Part shown: in pieces, positions 34,130 through 49,019 of the stretch
Layout: each line of letters starts with the position of its first letter
Position numbering within the stretch: position 1 is the stretch's first letter
DNA from: Ectocarpus siliculosus
Lineage: Eukaryota; Sar; Phaeophyceae; Ectocarpales; Ectocarpaceae
NCBI GenBank assembly: GCA_000310025.1
Contig: FN649741.1
Coordinates: 5,933,775 to 5,997,774, forward strand
Reading direction: 5' to 3'
DNA: 64,000 nt
Translations under genes and position numbers: made by a program
The notes under the pieces: generated by a model
What the model was told of the DNA's origin: nothing
Databases searched by the model: none
The model's input: the letters and a program-made list of their open reading frames with translations, nothing else

Positions 34130-34380
34130 GTACCGTCCAACGGGGGCTCAGTAGCTCAAAGGCCGGTGGAGCAGATGGCCGGTGGAACAGATGGGCTATT
34201 TCTGCTCCACCAGGCCAGCCTCTTTACAGAGCGTCGTATTCCCTAATAAGTCTTGCACTGTGTTGGCACGGCCCACGGCTATCATACAAGCCATCGGAAA
34301 CCCCAATCAGACCAGTGGGTGCAGAGAAACGCCCACCCACGGGGGCTCGGTGGCTCAATGACCGGTGGATTGCCGGGTAT
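34130..34380 (+). repeat. Dispersed ~190-bp repeat units
   Basis: It shares 'ggctcagtagctcaaaggcc', 'ctgctccaccaggcca' and 'accagtgggtgcagagaa' with the tandem pair at 11766-12110. One complete and one partial unit are present, with an internal duplication of 'ggccggtgga(g/a)cagatgg'. Confidence 0.75.
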
Positions 34381-36296
34381 TTTTTGCCTCAGCCCTGTTA
34401 GTATGTAACTGCTTCCACTTGTTTGCATAGGTGCTTTTACGACCTCTGGTTGGTTGAGTAATAGTCACTAAAAGACCGTGTGTAGATATATATCTCTTCA
34501 TCGCAGCCTCACTAACCAACAGGTTTGGGTTATTCGTCGCTCCGCCAGCTATTCATAATTTTTGGCTGCGGCACCGCGACGACCAGTATCGAGTTCGGGG
34601 GCAAGGTGGACCCTCCCCCACATGAAGATGACTTCACAGACAGCGTGTTTTCTGGACTGAGAGGAAGACAGTTGTACGCAACACCTACAAGTACTCCAAG
34701 TGTGATGGGCCTCTTTCCAACAACGAGCTTTCAGGGTTGGATATGCAAGGAATTGTAGACTCAGATGGGATCCAAGTATATTATCGCAGGTGAAAACATT
34801 GTGAACTTGTTCAAAGCGATATAGTCTACAAGTCGAAGTACATATTGTTTTTTAGATATTCCTCTGTCTCACTATGGGTTTAATCACATACGTGATCTAC
34901 ATGTATCTGTACACAGGCAGGCAGAGAGCAGAGCGACGATTTTATATACTTGTTTGGCGTGTGGAAGCACCAAAGTCGTCATGTCGCTCATGTTTGTGTT
35001 CATCTCACCTGACTCGCTCTCGTGCCATTTCGGGAGTTCCTCATATATATATACAGAATGCCGAGGGTTACGTACGGTCCTCAATTTGTACACGATGGAC
35101 AGATGTTTGTCCATCATAAACTTACTCCCCACCTAAGCCGTCTCTTCTTGAAAATAATCCTTTCAAGTATCAATTGGTCCCGATATTCGACCATTTGATA
35201 GGGATTCTACATATTAATCGGCAACAACTTTGGGATTAAACAGGGCACGAAAAGGTTTTTGTTCTGCAAAAAAATGAGACCTCAAAGTCCAAGCTCTAGG
35301 TTGCCCGGTACCTCCATTCATCGTGCTTCTTCCGCGCTTGCGCCTGGTAGCGTTTTCTACCCACCCACAAAATAGACGCGGCAAAATTTCGCTGTGGAAC
35401 CTGCGGTATCGTTCCCCAATTCTCCCTGCCATTGACCTCTTACCCCTCTCGTCTAAATAGCACAAGCACTTGACGACAGCGCCCCCCGTGCACCCCGGCG
35501 AAAATGCTAGAAGTAATATCGATAGGATCGAGTGGGTTAACATTTTGAGCCACCGTCAAGAAGGAAGGAACGATTGGCCATCGGTGATCGGTCCTGTGGG
35601 AACAACAGTGTTCCGTCCCCTCGAGGACGCGTGGTCAATGGTTTCACCGCTAAGGCATGCCAACCTATGGGTCCTCCCCCCTCGTACCCCGGCACCCCCT
35701 TTGTCGAGGAGTTCGAAGGTGGAAATAACGATGCCATTCTTCGCGAGCAAAACAGGTGAAGAAGAACTTGGACGCAGTTGCTTCGCCGCTTCAGATTGTT
35801 AGAGGACCATTTGGTGTAAGCCTTGACAACGATAGCAAGTGGTTACACCCGATACACTGCAAAGCTGCGTGGCCGGGCACGCTTGCACGTCGGCTAGCAG
35901 AAGGTCGCTGCTCCAGCTTGGCAACGCCTCCTTCCTGGAGCACGAATGCCGTTAAGGTCTCGCCCAAGCCCAACAGCCTCCGCGCGCGCCATTGCATTGC
36001 CCTGGTTGGTGGGGACAGGAATCGCTCCCGTTGGTGTGTCAAGAAGACGGAGATATATCTCCGTAGAATAGCGCTCCTCGAAGCACGTATGTGCAATTTT
36101 CCACGCCATAGTCAGCAAGTTTATTGAAACGGGCTAGGCGGACAATGCGAGGGCTGAATGTGGCATTGGAATCACTCCTCGGCAATATAAAGCCCACGGC
36201 ATCCGAACCATACTACATGATGCAGGTTTCACATGGCACCACGGCGGTGGTTAACCAAGCAAAGAACCCGTTCGAAGTGAGATGCCAATTATTCAC
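34381..36296. other. Unresolved, kinesin 3' exons probably end here
   Basis: The kinesin coiled-coil exons are last recognised at 36297. The remaining 3' exons and stop should lie in this interval on the minus strand, but I could not identify them. A minus-strand frame at about 35894-36118 (HTCFEERYSTEIYLRLLD) and a plus-strand frame at 35574-35759 are possible coding sequence of unknown assignment. Confidence 0.4.
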
Positions 36297-39200
36297 CTGC
36301 CGCTGAACATCGGTCTTCCGCTTCTCCATGTCCTTCAGTCGGTTGCTCAGGTCCTCGACCGCTGTCCCAAACAGTGTTTCCATCTCGTTCACCTGGTGGC
36401 GCGACACGTACTCTTTGGCCAGCACGTCTTTTTGCTGAACTGCTTGGTTCTCGAGCACCCGGATCTGGACAGGACAACAACCACTTTTCAAAGTCTGCGT
36501 TTACAGAACTGTGGATGATTTGTTGCCTTGCCTCTCGCATTCGCACATCGGCCGAATATTTCAAATACGGTGATGTCTACGCCCACAACCGGCAATAAAA
36601 AGTTGTTCAAGCTCACTCTTTTCAAACATAAAGCCAGATATTACTATTTCGAAGGTTCCTGTTGGTTTTACGCCTTTATCTTCAAGCATCGACACTTTCG
36701 GCGGCGTAAGGTGTTTGCTCACCCGTGCCTCCATGTCTTCGACAACCGCATCCCTGCCGGCAAGTTCTTTCAACAGCTCACTGCCAAAGGCAAAGTACAC
36801 GGGTATCAAGGTCGGTGTCAGTCATGGGCACGCAAAGAATCCACACTTCTTTCCCAACCGAGCCCACGCACCAAACACTCGAAGCTTGTAAGTGGTAATA
36901 TTTACTGAGGAAAGCGACACACTACGCTTGTTATCTCGTATCTAAACGACACTGGCCACCAAGCCCACCCCGAGGAAACCAACAGCGTACCTGATGCGGC
37001 GGTTCGTCTCCCTCTCCTGCCTTCGCCCTTCAGACTGGCAGACGCGCAGATCCCTGTTATGGCATAAACAGCGCAACGGTTTGCTTGCATGAGCGCCGGG
37101 GACACGCTTCCTCTTCTCCGGTTGGCGGTAAATGGTACTATTATAGTATTGGCCAGGCTACGTCATGTTGTGCGACAACCACGCGCTCGTAGATTCCCAC
37201 GGATCTACCTGGTGACTAGTAGATGGGCCTCCTTTTCCTTGGTCAGCTCGTAGTCGCTCGAGCAGCATTGCGCGGCGGCCCTGGCGGCCTTTGCTTTGTA
37301 TGCCTGAACACGCTCCTCGTATCCTTGTTTCAAGCTCTTCATTTCCCTTCATCCGGACACCGACATGATCGGCGAACGGACGTCGATGTTGCGCACGGAT
37401 GTAGGTTGATCGAGTTGTTTGGCACATGCCAGGGAATTTTTCCGACCGACCTACTCCAGGTTTCCAGTGCGTCCGCGGTCCTGTTGTTCGCACTCACCGA
37501 TCACATTCAGCTTTCATGTTGCGTGCTCTCTCTTTCCACTCTTGCTGCTGAGTTGTGTCGGTCGTGGATACCGCATCCTCGCTTCTTGGCTCCTGTACGA
37601 TAGCGCAAAAGCAAACGGACGTTTCAAACTTCAATTTCCAAAGCCATTGTCTATTACTGTTTAGGATTTTCAAAGTCGAGCAGCGTTTGTTTGCGGAAAG
37701 ATTGGTGGGTTGCTAGGGGTATTTCACCAAATACGCGGCAGGTGTGATTGCTGACGACACATCACAGAGAAACAGCAAATCTCCCCGTGACCCTCAAGGT
37801 GATATCGGCTCCAGGGAGGCCGTCTCCAGGCGGTGCATCGCCGCTTCTAGTATATTCTCGTTTGGGTACTTCTCTAACCCAACCCAAGTAGTCGAGTGCA
37901 ATATAGTCCCAACGTCCACGCGGTTTGAAGATCCATGTCGACTCGAGTTCTGGGAGCATATCATGCAGTGGATAACCAAGAGAAAACAGACGCTCTTGCA
38001 CGAAGAAAATTACCGTGAGCATCTCGTACGCCTCCACCATAGTCTGAAGCCGGACATCGGTGGCATTCTTCTCTTCTTGGAGACGTGCCAGTAGGTCATG
38101 TGCTACTTCCAAGCGCTCTTCTGCGGACGCTTTCATGAGAGTCATCTGGGTCAACTTGTCGCTCTGGTTGTCATATTGTTGTTGCAAGTCTTGGCATCGT
38201 GCTTCAAGGTCCGGGACAACGTTCGCGCGGGCATCCGTCATCACGGACATTGCTCTCTGAGCGAATATGAGAGTCGCCAAGGTTTCGCCAAGCTCGTCCC
38301 TAGAGGCGATTTTGGCGAAGTTCACATACGTCAAGAGAGTGAAAAGGGTTATGACAACTATACGATGCTCGGACAAATGTTTCGGAGCAGGGTGCTCAAC
38401 CACGGTATGTCTACCCCATACGCCATACCTCTCAGGAATAATTCCGACAATCACCGCCGTCTTGGAGTTGCCTGCTAAGGTTTGCTGAAGCAATCTCGTC
38501 AGCTTGCTGTCTCGAAACGGGACATGTGCCTGCCCCTGAGAGGGAAACAGCGAGGATAAGGGCAGAAAACAAACGTGATTGTGAGACCTCGTGCATAGGA
38601 GTATCACGTGAAGTGTCAGGCATGACAAGAAGCCTCAACTCTTAGAGGGAACGTTCGCGGTAGTAATGGGTCCAGTATCGACGCACAGGAAACTTAAATG
38701 ACTCCTTCATCTTAGTTGCACGAGTTTCCACCTTCGCCAGAGCAGCCACGCAGTTCCCCAGAGCAGACAGACCCAGGTTGACGAACTTGCATTCCTCCAG
38801 ACGTCGATATCTTGCCTCCGTTCGCTTAGCGCTCTCGCTTGCAGCTAGGTCTGCTAGCATCAAACAGCTCTGGTCGTTTTGAGGATCGACAAAAGCAGAA
38901 GCAAGTTCACCAAACGTTCGAAGGAGTGGTCGTCAGAGCCGAGGAGATCCCAAAGGAAACTACCACCCTCGTACAGAGACAGTACCGAAAATGCTTCCGG
39001 TACCTGGGTTAACCCGTCCTCTCCTTCGCAGCGCGCCTCTTCGGGGCGACGCTGTTCCAAGTACACGAGCGCGATCGTGTGGCCGCGGCTTGACCCCTCG
39101 TCAAATTGAGCACTTTCGAAGATAGATATAGCTTCCGCGCTGGGCAACGAGCAAGGCAGCATTTGTCATTATTGAGTTGCACCACAAGGACCTTTGCAAT

Positions 39201-41529
39201 GTTGTATCTGAGCGAAGGGCTTGACTATCACGTTTCAGGGCACCAGGTACCGCATAATATCTAGGGCAAGCCAACCGATGGTGCCGCCGTTTCCTGTCTT
39301 TCTACCTGCTGCGAACGGTTCTGGAAGAAAGTCCCTCGAGGAAAGTCTCTCCGCTCGATTTCTCCCTGATTAGGATGTCTCTCTTGGAGGATCGGTCCAA
39401 CATGTCCTGCAATTGAGGGAAAATATATTGCAAAGCGTGAGGTCTTGAGCTCGGGCAGCTGTTAGCGAGGAAGACGGTGACACGATGACACAGTATGAAC
39501 CAACGGTAGAGAGAGGTTTTTGTGTTCGTGCAAAGACACTACCGAAATATCGAGAAACAGCCTGGAGCACACGGCTTGACCCGCACAATTTGCGTTTCTT
39601 CCTGAGAGAGGACTCTACCTGTAGTGTTTCGCAATATATTCTTAATAAGGAGACGCGAACGCTGACGTGGCGCCCCCGGGTCTTCTTTAGGCCTGAAAAC
39701 AGTCTTGTCATGCTTCGAGCCAGAGTTCCCTCTTCTTCTCCTCCAGCAGGCCCTGAACCGCACAGTGTGTATGTTTTACCTAGTGGCACACACACATTTT
39801 GACAAGGAGTGCCGATGAATTCAGACGAATTTAGCAACAGAAGCCAAACGCCATAGACCGTGTAGTTGACCGTATAGTTTCCATGACGTCTTTTCGTCGG
39901 CAGAAGTCGGAGCGGGACGTGGGTAGGGGGAGAGGAGGGGAATACGTCACACCTGAACCTCTCCGACCAGTACATAGGATCGTCCCGTTGCATCCATCAA
40001 CGATTCCGTCCACGACGCCTGCTCCCACAATATTGAATATCTGTGGTAAGGGAACGGGCGGGTGAAAGCGCATGTTTGCTGACATGCAGTCCACGTAGAG
40101 TATTGAAAAACTGCGTTTCTATTTCAAATAAACGAAACATGATCTCGAGGTTAAAAACAGGACCCGAGAGAACGATCCACGCCTCATAGGATTGGGGTCA
40201 GGGTTTATTGGTTATGTGAGTCGGCAAGAATTCCTGACGGTAGCCAGAACCAAGTCTTGGATTACATCTCTTTTAGGTTGCTCTTGCTTTCCAAATCCTG
40301 CGATACCATTTGTTGGAAATGGCAGTCTTCTGTAGCATCTTTTCGCAGGCTCTAGAAACTCATCATATATCTTGCATTGAGTGTTTTACCTCCTCCTGTG
40401 AGTGCTCCGCTCCAAAGCACCCTGTAAATTTGAACTCCCGACGCGCGCCTTGAGAATAAACAATGGTTCCGTTGGAGTTCCACGATTCAATACACGAGGT
40501 ACCGGTCGGTTCTTCAGGGCTACCATCCTGCACGATTGAAAGGATAAGGCGAGTGCAGTCGACGGTGAAACGTGAATAAAACTCAAACACAATGGTGCTT
40601 AGCAAATATCCTTTGCCAGGTGCGGCGAGCTGGAGGATCAGGACAATCGCACACGCACACGTTCACCTGAGCGTATGCCAGCGGGGACGATAATTGCAGT
40701 TGTAAGCAAGTATGCAAACATGATAAGTTGCTTTTACCACCCTCTCGAGACTGCTATTCACAGCCACTGCTTGCTTTGTACGAAGAAAACAATCCGCATC
40801 ACGCAACGAAACATCATGCAACGAAACACGCTCCTGTTGAGACATTATTCTGCTCGATGATGTGATTCGCCAGCCGGCGTAAAACCGAAAGGACTGGCAG
40901 ATTGTGATGAGGGGACACTTCCACGCAGTCCACGAGAAGGATAGTGGCAGCTGGCTACAACGTACCCCCGGTGCGATGACGGATCAGTCGGACGTGCTAA
41001 CGGCTGATCATGGCGTAGAGAGAAGCGACTACATACATGCTTGTGGCCCGACCATGGGTACCCGTTCAAAAGCGCGTGTGTGTATCTCCGCCACTAGAGG
41101 GCTCTTGTTCACAACCCGAGGGATCGGGATGGGTTACAAGATGTGCAGATGACAAGACAGCAATATTAGGCTCCATCTAGATGACTGTGTGGCGGCACAC
41201 TCTTGCTCATGTGAAGTGCTGAACTGACACCCGGCGATACCGCACGTGGAACTAATCATTCTTTAAACAAGGCTACGCGAACTAAGGTAACTACCTGCAC
41301 GCAAGGACGCAATTGTACCACAAGACAGCACACACTGAGGCAACAGTCAACAAGTTCTGCCCACGCAATCCAAGCCATATGGTTCAAACTCCACGGTGTT
41401 ATGATGGCCGATGGCATCTATCTGCGCACGTACCGAAACCGCAGGATCCAAAGCCTTCTGTTCTTCTAGAGAGTCCAAGACAGGAGGACGAATCCTGCCA
41501 AACACCCGCATCGTCTCCACGTCGAGCAT
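36297..41529 (-). CDS. Kinesin motor protein with divergent nucleotide switches (3' end open)
   Basis: An N-terminal motor moves along microtubules using ATP; coiled coil follows. Exons 5' to 3': 41529-41365, 40629-40390, 40040-39953, 39779-39619, 39406-39306, 39139-39004, 38869-38732, 38535-38429, 38299-38014, 37592-37498, 37334-37209, 37053-36991, 36780-36723, 36576-36505 and 36464-36297. All junction phases agree. Exon 1 starts at ATG with RVFGRIRPP. The P-loop GRRGSGKTYT is rebuilt across an intron (ttcag|gt..ag|gtaaaa). IYCETLQDMLD, SSRGH, LADLAASE, LEECKFVNLGLSALG and AHVPFRDSKLTRLL follow in order. From exon 9 the protein is Glu/Lys/Gln-rich coiled coil. The wording of several motifs resembles armadillo-repeat (ARK, ungrouped) kinesins, but no armadillo repeats were found. 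Odd points: switch I lacks its usual Asn and about 11 residues before it, and switch II has Ala for Gly. The 40-bp intron between the last two exons is doubtful. Confidence 0.88.
40970..41385 (+). repeat. Repeat within kinesin intron 1, copy at 15299-15760
   Basis: It is about 90% identical to 15299-15760 and occupies more than half of intron 1 (40630-41364), running into the end of exon 1. The two copies are about 25 kb apart in the same orientation. Confidence 0.75.
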
Positions 41530-44500
41530 GATATATTCCCTGGAACTATGTATAGGCGCCGCGTGCAGGGGTGATGAAATGTGCTCGCGATCTTTGTCGC
41601 AGGCGCCCGTCTCCGGCTGTTGGCTAGATAATAAGATTCGTCACTACAGTAGTCGCGGCTTCTGATTTTCTCTTTCAAGGTACATAGCGATCGTCACCCC
41701 TTGCCTGCGAAGCGCAATCACGGCACTATGAGCAAGCCGCAAACCGACCTCTACATAGCTACGGTCATTTTTGCGGTTTACGGTCCCGCTTCTGCCGCAA
41801 TCAATCCCTCCGCGTTCTCAACCCGAAGCGTCAGGTGTTGCCCCGCACCCTTGCGGGGACGTGGCATCAAGCATCACTTCATAGCAGATTACATAGCAGT
41901 AATAGACACAGCGACCAGCCACGACTCACGCGGTCCAGCATCGGGACTGATGTATTCGGCCAATTTGTCAAAGCCCCGCAATGGTGGAAGGTCGGGCTGG
42001 GGGTTGCCGTTTGTGTATTTGTCCAAGGATGAAAAGATCGAGCAAGACCGCATCACGGAACACACAACACACAAGGTTGCGATTTTGTGGTGCAAGGCGG
42101 AGCAACCTGTGTTGTCATACCGTGCCTGTGTGAATAATCGACCGCACGGATCATCCCCAATTTTCTCCAATCGCTCCAGGGTCTCCCCCTTTAAGCACAC
42201 ATCCACGTACGTACTTAGAACGCTTATCCAGGGCGAACGCAAGCCTATTGGACTATGTACCTTGGCTGCTCTTTCTGTCCGTAAAAGCGTCACACAGCGT
42301 GCACCGTTTATGTATGTACACCATGTAGGAACATGGACCAAGGAACAAGAAACTTGGAATTGTTGTCTGATTGGCCAAACACACAAAATAGCTTTCCTGG
42401 AAACGAACTGCTTTTTATTCGCCGTGCCATAATCCAGTCAACTATGCTATGTATAACTTGGTCATTTTCGCCACAGACCGCAGGAAGGTGGAACACGGCC
42501 TTTCTGTAGCAATTCTATGTGTGATCACTGTCAGGCATGTGGCTGCCACAGGTGCTGCATGCTACCGGTTCAAGTGACTTAGGCATTGACACCATCATCA
42601 GGTGTCTCGAATGCAAAACGGTGGCGGATGCTCGTGTAGCCGTTGTAGACTTTTGGGGAAGATAGAGTGCCATTGAAGACTGGCAAGCTACCCTTTGATC
42701 AAGCCTTCCAGAGCACTCACGAAGGTGCGAATTGGACGACGAGCACCGCCTGTTCTAGCTGATACCTGTAGCACATGTGCATGATGTGCGCTGTCGTCCA
42801 CAGCTCCCTTCCAAACCTACATCATCACTTCTTTTCCCCGTACAACCACTGCTCTTCTGCCTCTACGAAGTACAATGATACAAGTGTGGAACTCTTCCCC
42901 ACAAAAAAGTCCCCGCTCGCGCAACCTGTCTCGTGAGCGAAAGTCCGAAGTTTCACCAGGATGTTGTACTTTTGCGGATGTTCACGCGGACTCACCAGGA
43001 TTCGTCTTTCTTTCTCGACGCACACGGCAACCCAAAGCAATCGCCCAGCTTGAGAAGCCTACAGTGTAGTTGCGCACAGCCATGACAATTTCGTGGCGAA
43101 GCAACGGTCAGGAGGGCGTTTTGGGGATGTATTGTGACGTTGGCCTACCCCTCATTTATCCGAAACCATTATTCTATGCCCCGTGTGCCAACTTTCGTAA
43201 AAAAGAAAGATCCACGCGACGTGTGTGGGTAGCGAGGTAGCGAGCGCATGCACTCAGTTATGATATGCATCCGGAAGAAGCAAACATTCGCCTTGATTTT
43301 GAATCTTTGTTAGAACCATTGTTTCCCCAACTTTCCTCGGGGGGCCTAAAAGGTCTAGTGAATACTGTAGTGAATAATGGCCGAAGATTGAGATTCGTGC
43401 CATCTCAGCCCTATGATGTTGAATTTGACATCGAATTCGGAACAAAATTTTGCGATTAATAATTCGGCGAGAAGCGTTATGCCCCGCATGCAAAACCAGC
43501 AGACTTCGTCTCACGCCACACATCTCCCTGCCTCTACAATTCCGATCACAACCCAACACGGACCTAACCATTGCATCGACGGTTTTAAGGGTACCTGATT
43601 CCTTCACGAGTCGGACAGAATGAGTTTCGTAGCCAAGTCTTTGCAGGTCACAGCTCTGTGGCTGTGCCTGTCCGCGGGCAGCGCGTTTGCTGTGCTGTCA
43701 ATGGCTCATCATGGGTTCGTACAACGAGCAGCAAGTATTCAAGTGGCAACCTGGACAGCACAGGGCCTACGATCTCTTGTTGAGTGACGACCTTTGAAAT
43801 CGAATCTTCAGAGCAGGGGTGCTACGTGCATGTGTATTGCTTCTGAACTGTGTCATGCTTCAATCGCCACTGCTGCTATGCATATGAAAGGAAACCAGAC
43901 GATGGCGATGCCATCGACGGGTGCTTCCGAAGTTGCCATATCTGTCTCTGATCGGCACTTGCATCATTCAAACCACTTTCCTCGCCTTAACATATGGATA
44001 TGGTGGCTGAGAGTATCGAAGACATCGGCGCTCTATTCACGGGAGGGGTGCCTCATTTTTTGTGTTGTCCTTGGTGCACCACCGAAGTAGCGAACTTATA
44101 CTCCCTACTCACACGGTAGGATGTACGGTGTCTTCCTTCGCTAGGTTGTTGGTAAATCCACACCCGCCCGCCATAGGAAAAAAGCGAACGAGCAGAAGGG
44201 GTGGTTGCTCGTGGCTGGAAAGAAAGCTTGACGGACTCCGGCAATAACTTGTGTTGAGAAGCACAATGACCACTAGACTACTAGTCTAGTCAGCGCTGAC
44301 GTGCACACTGGTCACCATATTCAATTCACCACCTGGTACCAAGCTGCCGCATGCCAGAAACAGCGACCGTTGTGCCTTGCAGCCAGCAAGTTGCCGAAAT
44401 TCTGCGGGCCAGGGTGCCGGTACGAAGGTTTTGCACCCCTTGGGGCTATGGCACCGGGGGGCGCCATTCATTGCTTGGTTTCTTTTCCGCACCGGGTACG

Positions 44501-45539
44501 GTGGTTTCGCACCCGCCAGGGTGATGCAAAACTGCGCGAGAGACGCAACGAACATTCACTCAACGGAAATGCATGGCACGGATAGCTATTGCTGCCATCT
44601 ACTCCAAACATGTACAAAGCACTACACACGGTAGTCGCTCCGTGGTGTGGAATCGCGCGACTGCGCGTTTCTGTACTCCTTTGTTGACACCACTGAGGAA
44701 ACGCATGCAAGCATGACATGCATTTAAGTATTTATCGGTCTCCCATGCATGGTGGAGAACGAAAATGACGCGAAATATGAATATGATGTTCTGTGGAAAT
44801 TTACATCTACCATCATCAGGATGTTCGTTGAGATGGTGAGGCTGAGCTTGGTTCAAAACATGAAAATGGGATGCGTCCGTACGGATGAGGTCTCCGAACT
44901 GGCCATGCGCGCACTTCTTGGTTTGCTGGTGGGCAGTGGGTAGGCGAGCGCTCGGGATTGGGCCCGTAGGTGGAGATGTATGACGTATTTAAGCTTGGAG
45001 GAAACACAAAACGCTTACAATGTACAAGTGTGTATTTCGTGTGGAACGAATGTATGTAGTTCTCTCGTCATGCATTCGTGTCGTTCAGGAACAGATACTT
45101 GCGTGTAGAATTTTCGCGCCTGCAGAACAATGCTCTGCACTTGGCTGACTGCAGAGGGAATATTATGAACAATGGGTAACAGATGTCTGCGTGGCTATTG
45201 CAGCTGTCTACATGTAGTCCAGAGTGGCGGATCACCGTTGGTCATATCAACTATGACATCCGAGCGTCATGTCAGGGTTGCGCTGTTGCACGTACTTCCA
45301 GACGGGGAACAAGGCAATTGCAAACATGTATCGCGATGTTGTGGTCCAAGCTCTTCTGTAGCAATTGGTGAAACTTGGTCTTGCAATACGGTGCACGAAA
45401 ACTAGACTGATTATTGCACCCCAAGTTTGGTTGGTTGAGATGTTCTTCGCGATGATGCCGGTCTAATCAGGCAAATGCTTCCGTGGACTGATCGTTCGTC
45501 ATTTGCTCAATATATCACTGGTACGAGGCAGGTCCGTGC
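41530..45539. other. Unresolved, with long overlapping open frames at 41701-42432
   Basis: Both strands are open around 41701-42432: 243 codons on plus, and 165 codons on minus (41889-42386). The minus frame has the more protein-like composition (DKLAEYISPDAGPRESW near its end), but I recognise nothing and see no splice support. A palindrome CTAGACTACTAGTCTAG lies near 44275-44290, followed by GTCAGCGCTGAC. No gene is assigned. Confidence 0.35.
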
Positions 45540-46581
45540 ATGTCGAGTTTGAACGAACAAGCTCAAAGAAGGTTTCCAAATCTTCTGCAGAGGCATCTTG
45601 ACGTTGTCGAGAAGGAGTATGATGAAGCCGAAACCAACACCTATGATGACCAGTACGCGAGGATGACGCACCATGGCTACTACCTGGAGGCTCAGACTAT
45701 CGTTGACACCTACGATGAAACTGAAGAAGGAGACGAAGTCATTCACATGATTCGGAGATGCCGACGTTTTGCCAAGAAGATAATAGCGAGGGGTGCATCG
45801 GCCACGACAGATATTCACATCCTGGCTGCCTCCAGGTGGGTCTCTTGTGAAGAGATATGGATGGCCGTGCTGCACATTTGGCGTGCGGAGTGTCATAGGA
45901 GGCTATAGTCGGCGATGTTATCTCTCCCTTCGTTCGGATCATTCAATGCAGATGTCGTACCGGGTGAGGCCTCAGGCCGGGGAGGACCGACCGCGGCGTG
46001 AAAGATAGTCACCCGGCCGCACTGAGAGCTTTCCTCCGTGCCCGAGGGTTTTTCGTTCCAACACGTTGTGTAGAGCCACGTGCAAATTGTGGGTTGGGAC
46101 GGACGGCCTCAAGACGCACTGTCTCTTCGCGTTCTCTTTGGGGCTCCGGCAGTGAAGGAGACCCCAGCAAACAATCACTTCTTGGCGTTTTGTGCTCCAC
46201 AACCGTTTCCTGATGTTTTCAGTTTTTTCCACCCCTTCCGGTGTAACTGAATCGTTTGGGTCGAGTAGGGATTGCACTACACAAGCCATTTTCGCCTCGC
46301 CATGGTGTTGGCTGAACGCCGCTCCCGTTTCCTATATATCTCGAGGTACACCCCCTTTCGACCTCTTTCGATTTTCGACAAGTAGTCAATGGTTGTGGTC
46401 GAACAGCTCGTCCAGTGGATGAGAATGCTTGGGAGGAGATGTACCGTGAGAATGAATTCGCCGTGTTACCGTATCTCCTGACCCGTGCTACCTTCATGCA
46501 CACGTGTTACTCAAGGATGGCCTTCTGCATTTTTGATGTTGCCTGGGTAGGCGTCCTAAGCCTGAAGGCCCGACATGATTG
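45540..46581 (+). CDS. Unidentified multi-exon gene, acidic helical product
   Basis: The first exon runs from ATG at 45540 to a donor at 45835 (tccag|gtgggt). It encodes about 98 residues rich in Glu, Asp, Arg and His (RHLDVVEKEYDEAETN, HHGYYLEAQTIVDTYDETEE, IRRCRRFAKKI). A later exon ending at a stop near 46579-46581 reads VNGCGRTARPVDENAWEEMY..NEFAVLPYLLTRATFMHTC. Phases require at least one exon between them; a candidate begins at 46153 (cag|TGAAGG). I know no family with these sequences. Composition and the strong first donor argue for a real gene; it could be lineage-specific. A 150-bp GA tract lies about 270 bp downstream of the stop. Confidence 0.5.
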
Positions 46582-46850
46582 ACCAAGGTATTTTTTACTC
46601 TTTCTTTGTCCAAGCGACGTGTCTCATTCAGGTACGAACGCCTATTGCCGAAATGGGAAACTTTCAAACATACCTGCGCTAGCGTCTTCCTTCGTGAGAC
46701 AATAGGCAAACTGCAGCCGTCAAGTTTCTCCACCCCGTCGTCTTGCTCTCCCGGATATCGAACCGCTCGGCAAGCGATGTGCCGTCTCATTCAAATATTT
46801 TCCGTGAAACGTATGAGGAACAAGACACGACAGCGTTCTCAGAAGGGAGT

Positions 46851-48866
<2,016 letters not shown>

Positions 48867-49019
48867 GAAGACAATCTTCAAGCTGAAGGAGCTATGACGA
48901 AGCAACTGGACGATGATTTGGATGAAGTGCAGATTCATATTGACCTCGTGGAGGAAAAACAGACGCGAGTCGAGGCAGCTCTCGAGGGCAGCGGCTTCTA
49001 TCTGGGGACTGCAGACCAG
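48867..49019 (+). CDS. Coiled-coil exon of an unidentified gene
   Basis: 51 codons fit exactly between an acceptor (accaag|GAA) and a donor (gaccag|gtgggt), phase 0 at both ends. The product is strongly heptad-like and acidic: MTKQLDDDLDEVQIHIDLV then EEKQTRVEAALEGS. It could belong to a nucleoporin, motor or structural coiled coil. No neighbouring exon was identified with confidence. Confidence 0.45.

Noticed and set aside
39945-39960. Kinesin P-loop with Val in place of Lys
   Set aside because: The apparent GSGV comes from reading past the exon end; a GT donor there and an AG acceptor at 39780 restore GSGKT in frame.
41701-42432. 243-codon plus-strand frame
   Set aside because: No motif, and a more protein-like minus frame overlaps it. 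Neither is convincing enough to call a gene.
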